A stretch of 64,000 nt of DNA, taken from assembly GCA_036172665.1 (NCBI GenBank), contig JAYKNF010000016.1, positions 1,984,001 through 2,048,000 on the forward strand. Reading direction: 5' to 3'. Positions 25,199-39,608 of this stretch are shown one piece after another. Every line of letters starts with the position of its first letter. Within the stretch, counting starts at the first letter, position 1. The translations under genes were made by a program, and so were the position numbers. Source of the DNA: Prosopocoilus inquinatus. Taxonomy: Eukaryota > Arthropoda > Insecta > Coleoptera > Lucanidae. The notes beneath the pieces are model-generated. The model was not told where the DNA came from. It searched no databases and saw nothing but the letters and a program-made list of their open reading frames with translations.

Positions 25199-28100
25199 CG
25201 AAACAACACGTATTAGCGTTGTTCCTGTGATGTATCTAATCGATCCTTACTTATCTATCTTCTTATTTGACGTTACGATGGACTCCAGTAACTTTGGTTT
25301 GAGATACGAAGTTCTCGGACGCAGCAGAAGCTGGAAATAGTTTTGAACGAAATAACACGTGTTAGCGTTGTTCCTGTGATGTATCTAATCGACCCTTACT
25401 TATCTATCTTGTTATTTGACGTTACAATGGACTCCAGTAACTCCGATGTGAGATACAGAGTTTTCGGACGCAGCAGAAGCTGGAAATAGTTTTGAACGAA
25501 ATAACACGTGTTAGCGTTGTTCCTGTGATGTATCTAATCGACCCTTACTTATCTATCTTGTTATTTGACGTTACAATGGACTCCAGTAACTTTGATTTGA
25601 AGTACGAAGTTCTCGGACGCAGCAGAAGCTGGAAATAGTTTTGAACGAAATAAAACGTATTAGCGTTGTTCCTGTGATGTATCTAATCGATCCTTACTTA
25701 TCTATCATATTATTTGACGTTACGATGGACTCCAGTAACTCCGATGTGAGATACGAAGTTCTCGGACGCAGCAGAAGCTGGAAATAGTTTTGAACGAAAC
25801 AACACGTATTAGCGTTGTTCCTGTGTTGTATCTAATCGATCCTTACTTATCTATCATATTATTTGACGTTACGATGGACTCCAGTAACTTTGAATTGAAG
25901 TACGAAGTTCTCGGACGCAGCAGAAGCTGGAAATAGTTTTGAACGAAATAACACGTATTAGCGTTGTTCCTGTGATGTATCTAATCGATCCTTACTTATC
26001 TATCTTGTTATTTGACGTAACGATGGACTCCAGTAACTTTGATTTGAGATAAGATGTTCTTGGACGCAGCAGAAGCTGGAAATAGTTTTGAACGAAATAG
26101 CACGTGTTAGCGTTGTTCCTGTGATGTATCTAATCGACCCTTACTTATCTATCTTGTTATTTGACATTACGATGGACTCCAGTAACTTTGATTTGAAGTA
26201 CGAAATTCTCGGACGCAGCAGAAGCTGGAAATAGTTTTGAACGAAATAACACGTATTAGCGTTGTTCCTGTGATGTATCTAATCGACCCTTACTTATCTA
26301 TCTTGTTATTTGACGTTACAATGGACTCCAGTAACTCCGATGTGAGATACGAATTTCTCGGACGCAGCAGAAGCTGGAAATAGTTTAGAACGAAATAACA
26401 CGTATTAACGTTGTTCCTGTGTTGTATCTAATCTATCCTTACTTATCTATCATATTATTTGACGTTACGATGGACTCCAGTAACTTTGATTTGAAGTACG
26501 AAGTTCTCGGACGCAGCAGAAGCTGGAAATAGTTTTGAACGAAACAACACGTATTAGCGTTGTTCCTGTGATGTATCTAATCGACCCTTACTTATCTATC
26601 TTGTTATTTGACGTTACAATGGACTCCAGTAACTCCGATGTGAGATACGAATTTCTCGGACGCAGCAGAAGCTGGAAATAGTTTAGAACGAAATAACACG
26701 TATTAACGTTGTTCCTGTGTTGTATCTAATCTATCCTTACTTATCTATCATATTATTTGACGTTACGATGGACTCCAATAACATTGATTTGAAGTACGAA
26801 GTTCTCGGACGCAGCAGAAGCTGGAAATAGTTTTGAACGAAACAACACGTATTAGCGTTGTTCCTGTGATGTATCTAATCGATCCTTACTTATCTATCTT
26901 CTTATTTGACGTTACGATGGACTCCAGTAACTTTGGTTTGAGATACGAAGTTCTCGGACGCAGCAGAAGCTGGAAATAGTTTTGAACGAAATAACACGTG
27001 TTAGCGTTGTTCCTGTGATGTATCTAATCGACCCTTACTTATCTATCTTGTTATTTGACGTTACAATGGACTCCAGTAACTCCGATGTGAGATACGAAGT
27101 TTTCGGACGCAGCAGAAGCTGGAAATAGTTTTGAACGAAATAACACGTGTTAGCGTTGTTCCTGTGATGTATCTAATCGACCCTTACTTATCTATCTTGT
27201 TATTTGACGTTACAATGGACTCCAGTAACTTTGATTTGAAGTACGAAGTTCTCGGACGCAGCAGAAGCTGGAAATAGTTTTGAACGAAATAAAACGTATT
27301 AGCGTTGTTCCTGTGATGTATCTAATCGATCATTACTTATCTATCATATTATTTGACGTTACGATGGACTCCAGTAACTCCGATGTGAGATACGAAGTTC
27401 TCGGACGCAGCAGAAGCTGGAAATAGTTTTGAACGAAACAACACGTATTAGCGTTGTTCCTGTGTTGTATCTAATCGATCCTTACTTATCTATCATATTA
27501 TTTGACGTTACGATGGACTCCAGTAACTTTGAATTGAAGTACGAAGTTCTCGGACGCAGCAGAAGCTGGAAATAGTTTTGAACGAAATAACACGTATTAG
27601 CGTTGTTCCTGTGATGTATCTAATCGATCCTTACTTATCTATCTTGTTATTTGACGTAACGATGGACTCCAGTAACTTTGATTTGAGATAAGATGTTCTT
27701 GGACGCAGCAGAAGCTGGAAATAGTTTTGAACGAAATAGCACGTGTTAGCGTTGTTCCTGTGATGTATCTAATCGACCCTTACTTATCTATCTTGTTATT
27801 TGACATTACGATGGACTCCAGTAACTTTGATTTGAAGTACGAAATTCTCGGACGCAGCAGAAGCTGGAAATAGTTTTGAACGAAATAACACGTATTAGCG
27901 TTGTTCCTGTGATGTATCTAATCGACCCTTACTTATCTATCTTGTTATTTGACGTTACAATGTACTCCAGTAACTCCGATGTGAGATACGAATTTCTCGG
28001 ACGCAGCAGAAGCTGGAAATAGTTTAGAACGAAATAACACGTATTAACGTTGTTCCTGTGTTGTATCTAATCTATCCTTACTTATCTATCATATTATTTG

Positions 28101-28219
28101 ACGTTACGATGGACTCCAGTAACTTTGATTTGAAGTACGAAGTTCTCGGACGCAGCAGAAGCTGGAAATAGTTTTGAACGAAACAACACGTATTAGCGTT
28201 GTTCCTGTGATGTATCTAA
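25187..28219. repeat. 11-unit higher-order repeat (1,639 bp), two tandem copies
   Basis: About 25187-26580 recurs at about 26826-28219. CTTCTTATTT lies at 25259 and 26898, and GATAAG at 26048 and 27687, both spaced by 1,639 = 11x149. Copy 1 carries a private change, GATACAGAG near 25452 against GATACGAAG. The joint at about 26582-26860 holds an extra dimer (298 bp) that repeats the preceding two units and carries a private CCAATAACATTG near 26775. Confidence 0.82.
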
Positions 28220-29034
28220 TCGATCCTTACTTATCTATCTTGTTATTTGACGTTACGATGGACTCCTGTAACTTTGGTTTGAGATACGAAGTTCTCGGAC
28301 GCAGCAGAAGCTGGAAATAGTTTTGAACGAAATAACACGTGTTAGCGTTGTTCCTGTGATGTATCTAATCGACCCTTACTTATCTATCTTGTTATTTGAC
28401 GTTACAATGGACTCCAGTAACTCCGATGTGAGATACGAATTTCTCGGACGCAGCAGAAGCTGGAAATAGTTTTGAACGAAATAACACGTATTAGCGTTGT
28501 TCCTGTGTTGTATCTAATCGATCCTTACTTATCTATCATATTATTTGACGTTACGATGGACTCCAGTAACTTTGATTTGAAGTACGAAGTTCTCGGACGC
28601 AGCAGAAGCTGGAAATAGTTTTGAACGAAATAGCACGTGTTAGCGTTGTTCCTGTGATGTATCTAATCGACCCTTACTTATCTATCTTGTTATTTGAAGT
28701 TACGATGGACTCCAGTAACTCCGATGTGAGATACGAAGTTCTCGGACGCAGCATAGGCTGGAAATAGTTTCGAACGAAACAACACGTATTAGCGTTGTTA
28801 ATATGATGTATCTAATCGATCCTTACTTATCTATCTTGTTATTTGACGTTACGATGTACTCCAGTAGCTTTGATTTGAGATACGAAATTCTCGGACGCAG
28901 CAGAAGCTGGAAATAGTTTCGAACGAAACAACACGTATTAGCGTCGTTCCTGTGATGTATCTAATCGATCGTTACTTATCTATCTTGTTATTTGACGTTA
29001 CGATGGACTCCAGTAACTCCGATGGGAGATACGA

Positions 29035-30590
29035 AGTTCTCGGACGCAGCAGAAGCTGGAAATAGTTTAGAACGAAATAACACGTATTAGCGTTGTTCCT
29101 TTGATGTATCTAATCCATCCTTACTTATCTATCTTGTTATTTGACGTTACGATGGACTCCAGTAACTTTGATTTTAGATACGAAGTTCTCGGACGCAGCA
29201 GAAGCTGGAAATAGTTTTGAACGAAATAACACGTGTCAGCGTTGTTCCTGTGATGTATCTAATCGACCCTTACTTATCTATCTTGTTATTTGACGTTACA
29301 ATGGACTCCAGTAACTCCGATGTGAGATACGAATTTCTCGGACGCAGCAGAAGCTGGAAATAGTTTTGAACGAGACAACACGTATTAGCGTTGTTAATGT
29401 GATGTATCTAATCGATCCTTACTTATCTATCATATTATTTGACGTTACGATGGACTCCAGTAACTTTGATTTGAAGTACGAAGTTCTCGGACGCAGCAGA
29501 AGCTGGAAATAGTTTTGAACGAAATAACACCTATTAGCGTTGTTCCTGTGATGTATCTAACTTTGATTTGAAGTACGAAGTTCTCGGACGCAGCAGAAGC
29601 TGGAAATAGTTTAGAACGAAATAACACGTATTAACGTTGTTCCTGTGTTGTATCTAATCTATCCTTACTTATCTATCATATTATTTGACGTTACGATGGA
29701 CTCCAGTAACTTTGATTTGAAGTACGAAGTTCTCGGACGCAGCAGAAGCTGGAAATAGTTTTGAACGAAACAACACGTATTAGCGTTGTTCCTGTGATGT
29801 ATCTAATCGACCCTTACTTATCTATCTTGTTATTTGACGTTACAATGGACTCCAGTAACTCCGATGTGAGATACGAATTTCTCGGACGCAGCAGAAGCTG
29901 GAAATAGTTTAGAACGAAATAACACGTATTAACGTTGTTCCTGTGTTGTATCTAATCTATCCTTACTTATCTATCATATTATTTGACGTTACGATGGACT
30001 CCAGTAACTTTGATTTGAAGTACGAAGTTCTCGGACGCAGCAGAAGCTGGAAATAGTTTTGAACGAAACAACACGTATTAGCGTTGTTCCTGTGATGTAT
30101 CTAATCGATCCTTACTTATCTATCTTGTTATTTGACGTTACGATGGACTCCTGTAACTTTGGTTTGAGATACGAAGTTCTCGGACGCAGCAGAAGCTGGA
30201 AATAGTTTTGAACGAAATAACACGTGTTAGCGTTGTTCCTGTGATGTATCTAATCGACCCTTACTTATCTATCTTGTTATTTGACGTTACAATGGACTCC
30301 AGTAACTCCGATGTGAGATACGAATTTCTCGGACGCAGCAGAAGCTGGAAATAGTTTTGAACGAAACAACACGTATTAGCGTTGTTCCTGTGATGTATCT
30401 AATCGATCCTTACTTATCTATCTTCTTATTTGACGTTACGATGGACTCCAGTAACTTTGGTTTGAGATACGAAGTTCTCGGACGCAGCAGAAGCTGGAAA
30501 TAGTTTTGAACGAAATAACACGTGTTAGCGTTGTTCCTGTGATGTATCTAATCGACCCTTACTTATCTATCTTGTTATTTGACGTTACAA
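29035..30590. repeat. 1.55-kb block, copy 1 (partner 51655-53210)
   Basis: It shares the private change GAACGAGACAAC (cgagac at 29371 and 51990) and the distinctive 97-bp unit with an unmodified box (29540 and 52159), both at offset 22,619 bp. From about 30600 the correspondence goes on to about 33880 (partner about 53370-56650) at offset 22,768, one monomer more. Confidence 0.85.
29540..29636 (+). repeat. 97-bp short monomer, chimeric form
   Basis: It has the same 52-bp deletion and is preceded by CACCTATTAGCG. Its box is the ordinary GGACGCAGCAG and is followed by TTTAGAACG and ATTAACG. The right part therefore belongs to another monomer class, which suggests exchange inside the constant block. 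Confidence 0.92.
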
Positions 30591-32914
30591 TGGACTCCAG
30601 TAACTTTGATTTGAAGTACGAAGTTCTCGGACGCAGCAGAAGCTGGAAATAGTTTTGAACGAAATAAAACGTATTAGCGTTGTTCCTGTGATGTATCTAA
30701 TCGATCCTTACTTATCTATCATATTATTTGACGTTACGATGGACTCCAGTAACTCCGATGTGAGATACGAAGTTCTCGGACGCAGCAGAAGCTGGAAATA
30801 GTTTTGAACGAAACAACACGTATTAGCGTTGTTCCTGTGTTGTATCTAATCGATCCTTACTTATCTATCATATTATTTGACGTTACGATGGACTCCAGTA
30901 ACTTTGAATTGAAGTACGAAGTTCTCGGACGCAGCAGAAGCTGGAAATAGTTTTGAACGAAATAACACGTATTAGCGTTGTTCCTGTGATGTATCTAATC
31001 GATCCTTACTTATCTATCTTGTTATTTGACGTAACGATGGACTCCAGTAACTTTGATTTGAGATAAGATGTTCTTGGACGCAGCAGAAGCTGGAAATAGT
31101 TTTGAACGAAATAGCACGTGTTAGCGTTGTTCCTGTGATGTATCTAATCGACCCTTACTTATCTATCTTGTTATTTGACATTACGATGGACTCCAGTAAC
31201 TTTGATTTGAAGTACGAAATTCTCGGACGCAGCAGAAGCTGGAAATAGTTTTGAACGAAATAACACGTATTAGCGTTGTTCCTGTGATGTATCTAATCGA
31301 CCCTTACTTATCTATCTTGTTATTTGACGTTACAATGGACTCCAGTAACTCCGATGTGAGATACGAATTTCTCGGACGCAGCAGAAGCTGGAAATAGTTT
31401 AGAACGAAATAACACGTATTAACGTTGTTCCTGTGTTGTATCTAATCTATCCTTACTTATCTATCATATTATTTGACGTTACGATGGACTCCAGTAACTT
31501 TGATTTGAAGTACGAAGTTCTCGGACGCAGCAGAAGCTGGAAATAGTTTTGAACGAAACAACACGTATTAGCGTTGTTCCTGTGATGTATCTAATCGATC
31601 CTTACTTATCTATCTTGTTATTTGACGTTACGATGGACTCCTGTAACTTTGGTTTGAGATACGAAGTTCTCGGACGCAGCAGAAGCTGGAAATAGTTTTG
31701 AACGAAATAACACGTGTTAGCGTTGTTCCTGTGATGTATCTAATCGACCCTTACTTATCTATCTTGTTATTTGACGTTACAATGGACTCCAGTAACTCCG
31801 ATGTGAGATACGAATTTCTCGGACGCAGCAGAAGCTGGAAATAGTTTTGAACGAAATAACACGTATTAGCGTTGTTCCTGTGTTGTATCTAATCGATCCT
31901 TACTTATCTATCATATTATTTGACGTTACGATGGACTCCAGTAACTTTGATTTGAAGTACGAAGTTCTCGGACGCAGCAGAAGCTGGAAATAGTTTTGAA
32001 CGAAATAGCACGTGTTAGCGTTGTTCCTGTGATGTATCTAATCGACCCTTACTTATCTATCTTGTTATTTGAAGTTACGATGGACTCCAGTAACTCCGAT
32101 GTGAGATACGAAGTTCTCGGACGCAGCATAGGCTGGAAATAGTTTCGAACGAAACAACACGTATTAGCGTTGTTAATATGATGTATCTAATCGATCCTTA
32201 CTTATCTATCTTGTTATTTGACGTTACGATGTACTCCAGTAACTTTGATTTGAGATACGAAATTCTCGGACGCAGCAGAAGCTGGAAATAGTTTCGAACG
32301 AAACAACACGTATTAGCGTCGTTCCTGTGATGTATCTAATCGATCGTTACTTATCTATCTTGTTATTTGACGTTACGATGGACTCCAGTAACTCCGATGG
32401 GAGATACGAAGTTCTCGGACGCAGCAGAAGCTGGAAATAGTTTAGAACGAAATAACACGTATTAGCGTTGTTCCTTTGATGTATCTAATCCATCCTTACT
32501 TATCTATCTTGTTATTTGACGTTACGATGGACTCCAGTAACTTTGATTTTAGATACGAAGTTCTCGGACGCAGCAGAAGCTGGAAATAGTTTTGAACGAA
32601 ATAACACGTGTCAGCGTTGTTCCTGTGATGTATCTAATCGACCCTTACTTATCTATCTTGTTATTTGACGTTACAATGGACTCCAGTAACTCCGATGTGA
32701 GATACGAATTTCTCGGACGCAGCAGAAGCTGGAAATGGTTTTGAACGAAACAACACGTATTAGCGTTGTTAATGTGATGTATCTAATCGATCCTTACTTA
32801 TCTATCATATTATTTGACGTTACGATGGACTCCAGTAACTTTGATTTGAAGTACGAAGTTCTCGGACGCAGCAGAAGCTGGAAATAGTTTTGAACGAAAT
32901 AACACCTATTAGCG

Positions 32915-33011
32915 TTGTTCCTGTGATGTATCTAACTTTGATTTGAAGTACGAAGTTCTTGGACGCTGCAGAAGCTGGAAATAGTTTTGAACGAAATAAC
33001 ACGTATTAGCG
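32915..33011 (+). repeat. 97-bp short monomer
   Basis: The same 52-bp deletion, preceded by CACCTATTAGCG. The box is changed twice, to TTGGACGCTGCAG. This form is shared only with the unit at 42932, in line with the 10,017-bp duplication. Confidence 0.92.
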
Positions 33012-34054
33012 TTGTTCCTGTGATGTATCTAATCGATCCTTACATATCTATCATGTTATTTGACATTACGATGGACTCCAGTAACTCTGATGTGAGATAC
33101 GAAGTTTTCGGACGCAGCAGAAGCTGGAAATAGTTTTGAACGAAATAACACGTATTAGCGTTGTTCCTGTGATGTATCTAATCGATCCTTACTTATCTAT
33201 CTTGTTATTTGACGTTACGATGGACTCCAGTAACTTTGATTTGAGATACGATGTTCTCGGACGCAGCAGAAGCTGGAAATAGTTTTGAACGAAATAACAC
33301 GTGTTAGCGTTGTTCCTGTGATGTATCTAATCGACCCTTACTTATCTATCTTGTTATTTGACGTTACAATGGACTCCAGTAACTCCGATGTGAGATACGA
33401 ATTTCTCGGACGCAGCAGAAGCTGGAAATAGTTTTGAACGAAACAACAAGTATTAGCGTTGTTCCTGTGATGTATCTAATCGATCCTTACTTATCTATCT
33501 TCTTATTTGACGTTACGATGGACTCCAGTAACTTTGGTTTGAGATACGAAGTTCTCGGATGCAGCAGAAGCTGGAAATAGTTTTGAACGAAATAACACGT
33601 GTTAGCGTTGTTCCTGTGATGTATCTAATCGACCCTTACTTATCTATCTTGTTATTTGACGTTACAATGGACTCCAGTAACTCCGATGTGAGATACGAAG
33701 TTTTCGGACGCAGCAGAAGCTGGAAATAGTTTTGAACGAAACAACACGTATTAGCGTTGTTCCTGTGATGGATCTAATCGATCCTTACTTATCTATCTTG
33801 TTATTTGACGTTACGATGGACTCCAGTATCTCTGATGTGAGATACGAAATTCTCGGACGCAGCAGAAGCTGGAAATAGTTTTGAACGAAATAACACGTGT
33901 TAGCGTTGTTCCTGTGATGTATCTAATCGACCCTTACTTATCTATCTTGTTATTTGACGTTACAATGGACTCCAGTAACTTTGATTTGAAGTACGAAGTT
34001 CTCGGACGCAGCAGAAGCTGGAAATAGTTTTGAACGAAATAAAACGTATTAGCG

Positions 34055-34199
34055 TTGTTCCTGTGATGTATCTAATCGATCCTTACTTATCATATTATTT
34101 GACGTTACGATGGACTCCAGTAACTCCGATGTGAGTTACGAAGTTCTCGGACGCAGCAGAAGCTGGAAATAGTTTTGAACGAAACAACACGTATTAGCG
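34055..34199 (+). repeat. 145-bp monomer (4-bp deletion)
   Basis: CCTTACTTATCATATTATTT at about 34081-34100 lacks one CTAT compared with CCTTACTTATCTATCATATT. The loss lies in a short run of TAT/CTAT units, so slippage is likely. The unit also has a private GAGTTACG near 34133. Confidence 0.9.
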
Positions 34200-36285
34200 T
34201 TGTTCCTGTGTTGTATCTAATCGATCCTTACTTATCTATCATATTATTTGACGTTACGATGGACTCCAGTAACTTTGAATTGAAGTACGAAGTTCTCGGA
34301 CGCAGCAGAAGCTGGAAATAGTTTTGAACGAAATAACACGTATTAGCGTTGTTCCTGTGATGTATCTAATCGATCCTTACTTATCTATCTTGTTATTTGA
34401 CGTAACGATGGACTCCAGTAACTTTGATTTGAGATAAGATGTTCTTGGACGCAGCAGAAGCTGGAAATAGTTTTGAACGAAATAGCACGTGTTAGCGTTG
34501 TTCCTGTGATGTATCTAATCGACCCTTACTTATCTATCTTGTTATTTGACATTACGATGGACTCCAGTAACTTTGATTTGAAGTACGAAATTCTCGGACG
34601 CAGCAGAAGCTGGAAATAGTTTTGAACGAAATAACACGTATTAGCGTTGTTCCTGTGATGTATCTAATCGACCCTTACTTATCTATCTTGTTATTTGACG
34701 TTACAATGGACTCCAGTAACTCCGATGTGAGATACGAATTTCTCGGACGCAGCAGAAGCTGGAAATAGTTTAGAACGAAATAACACGTATTAACGTTGTT
34801 CCTGTGTTGTATCTAATCTATCCTTACTTATCTATCATATTATTTGACGTTACGATGGACTCCAGTAACTTTGATTTGAAGTACGAAGTTCTCGGACGCA
34901 GCAGAAGCTGGAAATAGTTTTGAACGAAACAACACGTATTAGCGTTGTTCCTGTGATGTATCTAATCGATCCTTACTTATCTATCTTGTTATTTGACGTT
35001 ACGATGGACTCCTGTAACTTTGGTTTGAGATACGAAGTTCTCGGACGCAGCAGAAGCTGGAAATAGTTTTGAACGAAATAACACGTGTTAGCGTTGTTCC
35101 TGTGATGTATCTAATCGACCCTTACTTATCTATCTTGTTATTTGACGTTACAATGGACTCCAGTAACTCCGATGTGAGATACGAATTTCTCGGACGCAGC
35201 AGAAGCTGGAAATAGTTTTGAACGAAATAACACGTATTAGCGTTGTTCCTGTGTTGTATCTAATCGATCCTTACTTATCTATCATATTATTTGACGTTAC
35301 GATGGACTCCAGTAACTTTGATTTGAAGTACGAAGTTCTCGGACGCAGCAGAAGCTGGAAATAGTTTTGAACGAAATAGCACGTGTTAGCGTTGTTCCTG
35401 TGATGTATCTAATCGACCCTTACTTATCTATCTTGTTATTTGAAGTTACGATGGACTCCAGTAACTCCGATGTGAGATACGAAGTTCTCGGACGCAGCAT
35501 AGGCTGGAAATAGTTTCGAACGAAACAACACGTATTAGCGTTGTTAATATGATGTATCTAATCGATCCTTACTTATCTATCTTGTTATTTGACGTTACGA
35601 TGTACTCCAGTAACTTTGATTTGAGATACGAAATTCTCGGACGCAGCAGAAGCTGGAAATAGTTTCGAACGAAACAACACGTATTAGCGTCGTTCCTGTG
35701 ATGTATCTAATCGATCGTTACTTATCTATCTTGTTATTTGACGTTACGATGGACTCCAGTAACTCCGATGGGAGATACGAAGTTCTCGGACGCAGCAGAA
35801 GCTGGAAATAGTTTAGAACGAAATAACACGTATTAGCGTTGTTCCTTTGATGTATCTAATCCATCCTTACTTATCTATCTTGTTATTTGACGTTACGATG
35901 GACTCCAGTAACTTTGATTTTAGATACGAAGTTCTCGGACGCAGCAGAAGCTGGAAATAGTTTTGAACGAAATAACACGTGTCAGCGTTGTTCCTGTGAT
36001 GTATCTAATCGACCCTTACTTATCTATCTTGTTATTTGACGTTACAATGGACTCCAGTAACTCCGATGTGAGATACGAATTTCTCGGACGCAGCAGAAGC
36101 TGGAAATAGTTTTGAACGAAACAACACGTATTAGCGTTGTTAATGTGATGTATCTAATCGATCCTTACTTATCTATCATATTATTTGACGTTACGATGGA
36201 CTCCAGTAACTTTGATTTGAAGTACGAAGTTCTCGGACGCAGCAGAAGCTGGAAATAGTTTTGAACGAAATAACACCTATTAGCG

Positions 36286-36382
36286 TTGTTCCTGTGATGT
36301 ATCTAACTTTGATTTGAAGTACGAAGTTCTCGGACGCTGCAGAAGCTGGAAATAGTTTTGAACGAAATAACACGTATTAGCG
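36286..36382 (+). repeat. 97-bp short monomer
   Basis: The same 52-bp deletion, preceded by CACCTATTAGCG, with box TCGGACGCTGCAG. The unit after it carries TTACATATC and GACATTACG. Confidence 0.92.
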
Positions 36383-38170
36383 TTGTTCCTGTGATGTATC
36401 TAATCGATCCTTACATATCTATCATGTTATTTGACATTACGATGGACTCCAGTAACTCTGATGTGAGATACGAAGTTTTCGGACGCAGCAGAAGCTGGAA
36501 ATAGTTTTGAACGAAATAACACGTATTAGCGTTGTTCCTGTGATGTATCTAATCGATCCTTACTTATCTATCTTGTTATTTGACGTTACGATGGACTCCA
36601 GTAACTTTGATTTGAGATACGATGTTCTCGGACGCAGCAGAAGCTGGAAATAGTTTTGAACGAAATAACACGTGTTAGCGTTGTTCCTGTGATGTATCTA
36701 ATCGACCCTTACTTATCTATCTTGTTATTTGACGTTACAATGGACTCCAGTAACTCCGATGTGAGATACGAATTTCTCGGACGCAGCAGAAGCTGGAAAT
36801 AGTTTTGAACGAAACAACACGTATTAGCGTTGTTCCTGTGATGTATCTAATCGATCCTTACTTATCTATCTTCTTATTTGACGTTACGATGGACTCCAGT
36901 AACTTTGGTTTGAGATACGAAGTTCTCGGATGCAGCAGAAGCTGGAAATAGTTTTGAACGAAATAACACGTGTTAGCGTTGTTCCTGTGATGTATCTAAT
37001 CGACCCTTACTTATCTATCTTGTTATTTGACGTTACAATGGACTCCAGTAACTCCGATGTGAGATACGAAGTTTTCGGACGCAGCAGAAGCTGGAAATAG
37101 TTTTGAACGAAACAACACGTATTAGCGTTGTTCCTGTGATGGATCTAATCGATCCTTACTTATCTATCTTGTTATTTGACGTTACGATGGACTCCAGTAT
37201 CTCTGATGTGAGATACGAAATTCTCGGACGCAGCAGAAGCTGGAAATAGTTTTGAACGAAATAACACGTATTACCGTTGTTCCTGTGTTGTATCTAATCG
37301 ATCCTTACTTATCTATCATATTATTTGACGTTACGATGGACTCCAGTAACTTTGATTTGAAGTACGAAGTTCTCGGACGCAGCAGAAGCTGGAAATAGTT
37401 TTGAACGAAATAACACGTATTAGCGTTGTTCCTGTGATGTATCTAATCGATCCCTACTTTTCTATCTTGTTATTTGACGTTACGATGGACTCCAGTATCT
37501 CTGATGTGAGATACGAAGTTTTCGGACGCAGCAGAAGCTGGAAATAGTTTTGAACGAAATAACACGTATTAGCGTTGTTCCTGTGATGTATCTAATCGAT
37601 CCTTACATATCTATCATGTTATTTGACATTACGATGGACTCCAGTAACTCTGATGTGAGATACGAAGTTTTCGGACGCAGCAGAAGCTGGAAATAGTTTT
37701 GAACGAAACAACACGTATTAGCGTTGTTCCTGTGATGTATCTAATCGATCCTTACTTATCTATCATATTATTTGACGTTACGATGGACTCCAGTAACACC
37801 GATGTGAGATACGAAGTTCTCGGACGCAGCAGAAGCTGGAAATAGTTTAGAACGAAATAACACGCATTAACGTTGCTCCTGTGTTGTATCTAATCGATCC
37901 TTACTTATCTATCATATTATTTGACGTTACGATGGACTCCAGTAACTTTGTTTTGAAGTACGAAATTCTCGGACGCAGCAGAAGCTGGAAATAGTTTTGA
38001 ACGAAATAACACGTATTAGCGTTGTTCCTGTGTTGTATCTAATCGATCCTTACTTATCTATCATATTATTTGACGTTACGATGGACTCCAGTAACTTTGA
38101 TTTGAAGTACGAAGTTCTCGGACGCAGCAGAAGCTGGAAATAGTTTTGAACGAAATAACACGTATTAGCG

Positions 38171-38267
38171 TTGTTCCTGTGATGTATCTAACTTTGATTT
38201 GAAGTACGAAGTTCTCGGACGCTGCAGAAGCTGGAAATAGTTTTGAACGAAATAACACGTATTAGCG
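38171..38267 (+). repeat. 97-bp short monomer
   Basis: The same 52-bp deletion, preceded by CACGTATTAGCG, with box TCGGACGCTGCAG. The unit after it carries GACTGCAG and ATACGCAG. Confidence 0.92.
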
Positions 38268-39608
38268 TTGTTCCTGTGATGTATCTAATCGATCCTTACT
38301 TATCTATCTTGTTATTTGACGTTACGATGGACTGCAGTAACTTTGATTTGAGATACGCAGTTCTCGGACGCAGCAGAAGCTGGAAATAGTTTTGAACGAA
38401 ATAACACGTGTTAGCGTTGTTCCTGTGATGTACCTAATAGACCCTTACTTATCTATCTTGTTATTTGACGTTACGATGGACTCCAGTAACTCCGATGGGA
38501 GATACGAAGTTCTCGGACGCAGCAGAAGCTGGAAATAGTTTAGAACGAAATAACACGTATTAGCGTTGTTCCTTTGATGTATCTAATCGATCCTTACTTA
38601 TCTATCTTGTTATTTGACGTTACGATGGACTCCAGTAACTTTGATTTGAGATACGAAGTTCTCGGACGCAGCAGAAGCTGGAAATAGTTTTGAACGAAAT
38701 AACACGTGTTAGCGTTGTTCCTGTGATGTATCTAATCGACCCTTACTTATCTATCTTGTTATTTGACGTTACAATGGACTCCAGTAACTCCGATGTGAGA
38801 TACGAATTTCTCGGACGCAGCAGAAGCTGGAAATAGTTTTGAACGAAACAACACGTATTAGCGTTGTTCCTGTGATGTATCTAATCGATCCTTACTTATC
38901 TATCTTCTTATTTGAGGTTACGATGGACTCCAGTAACTTTGGTTTGAGATACGAAGTTCTCGGACGCAGCAGAAGCTGGAAATAGTTTTGAACGAAATAA
39001 CACGTGTTAGCGTTGTTCCTGTGATGTATCTAATCGACCCTTACTTATCTATCTTGTTATTTGACGTTACAATGGACTCCAGTAACTCCGATGTGAGATA
39101 CGAAGTTTTCGGACGCAGCAGAAGCTGGAAATAGTTTTGAACGAAATAACACGTGTTAGCGTTGTTCCTGTGATGTATCTAATCGACCCTTACTTATCTA
39201 TCTTGTTATTTGACGTTACAATGGACTCCAGTAACTTTGATTTGAAGTACGAAGTTCTCGGACGCAGCAGAAGCTGGAAATAGTTTTGAACGAAATAAAA
39301 CGTATTAGCGTTGTTCCTGTGATGTATCTAATCGATCCTTACTTATCTATCATATTATTTGACGTTACGATGGACTCCAGTAACTCCGATGTGAGATACG
39401 AAGTTCTCGGACGCAGCAGAAGCTGGAAATAGTTTTGAACGAAACAACACGTATTAGCGTTGTTCCTGTGTTGTATCTAATCGATCCTTACTTATCTATC
39501 ATATTATTTGACGTTACGATGGACTCCAGTAACTTTGATTTGAAGTACGAAGTTCTCGGACGCAGCAGAAGCTGGAAATAGTTTTGAACGAAATAACACC
39601 TATTAGCG

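Larger units (their letters stand above)
27130..37263. repeat. 23-unit higher-order repeat of about 3.37 kb, three copies
   Basis: GATAAGATGTTCTTGG recurs at 27687, 31062 and 34433 (spacings 3,375 and 3,371 bp), and the 97-bp unit at 29540, 32915 and 36286 has the same spacings. 3,375 = 22x149+97. The 4-bp shorter step is explained by the 145-bp unit at 34055. The copies run from about 27130, 30505 and 33890; the first is replaced after its short unit at about 29.6 kb by other array sequence. Shared rare markers include CGCAGCATAGG, GTCGTTCC, TCCATCC and CACCTATTAG. Confidence 0.86.
32800..39535. repeat. 6.7-kb block, copy 1 (partner 42815-49555)
   Basis: Markers recur at a constant offset of 10,017 bp: 97-bp units 32915/42932, 36286/46303 and 38171/48188; CAACAAG 33444/43461; 145-bp units 34055/44072. 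Only a few substitutions are visible: GAGTTACG near 34133 in copy 1, and TAATCTACCC near 44537 and CCACTAACTC near 47660 in copy 2. This block contains parts of both the 3.37-kb and the 3,323-bp HOR, so it was copied after they formed. Confidence 0.88.
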
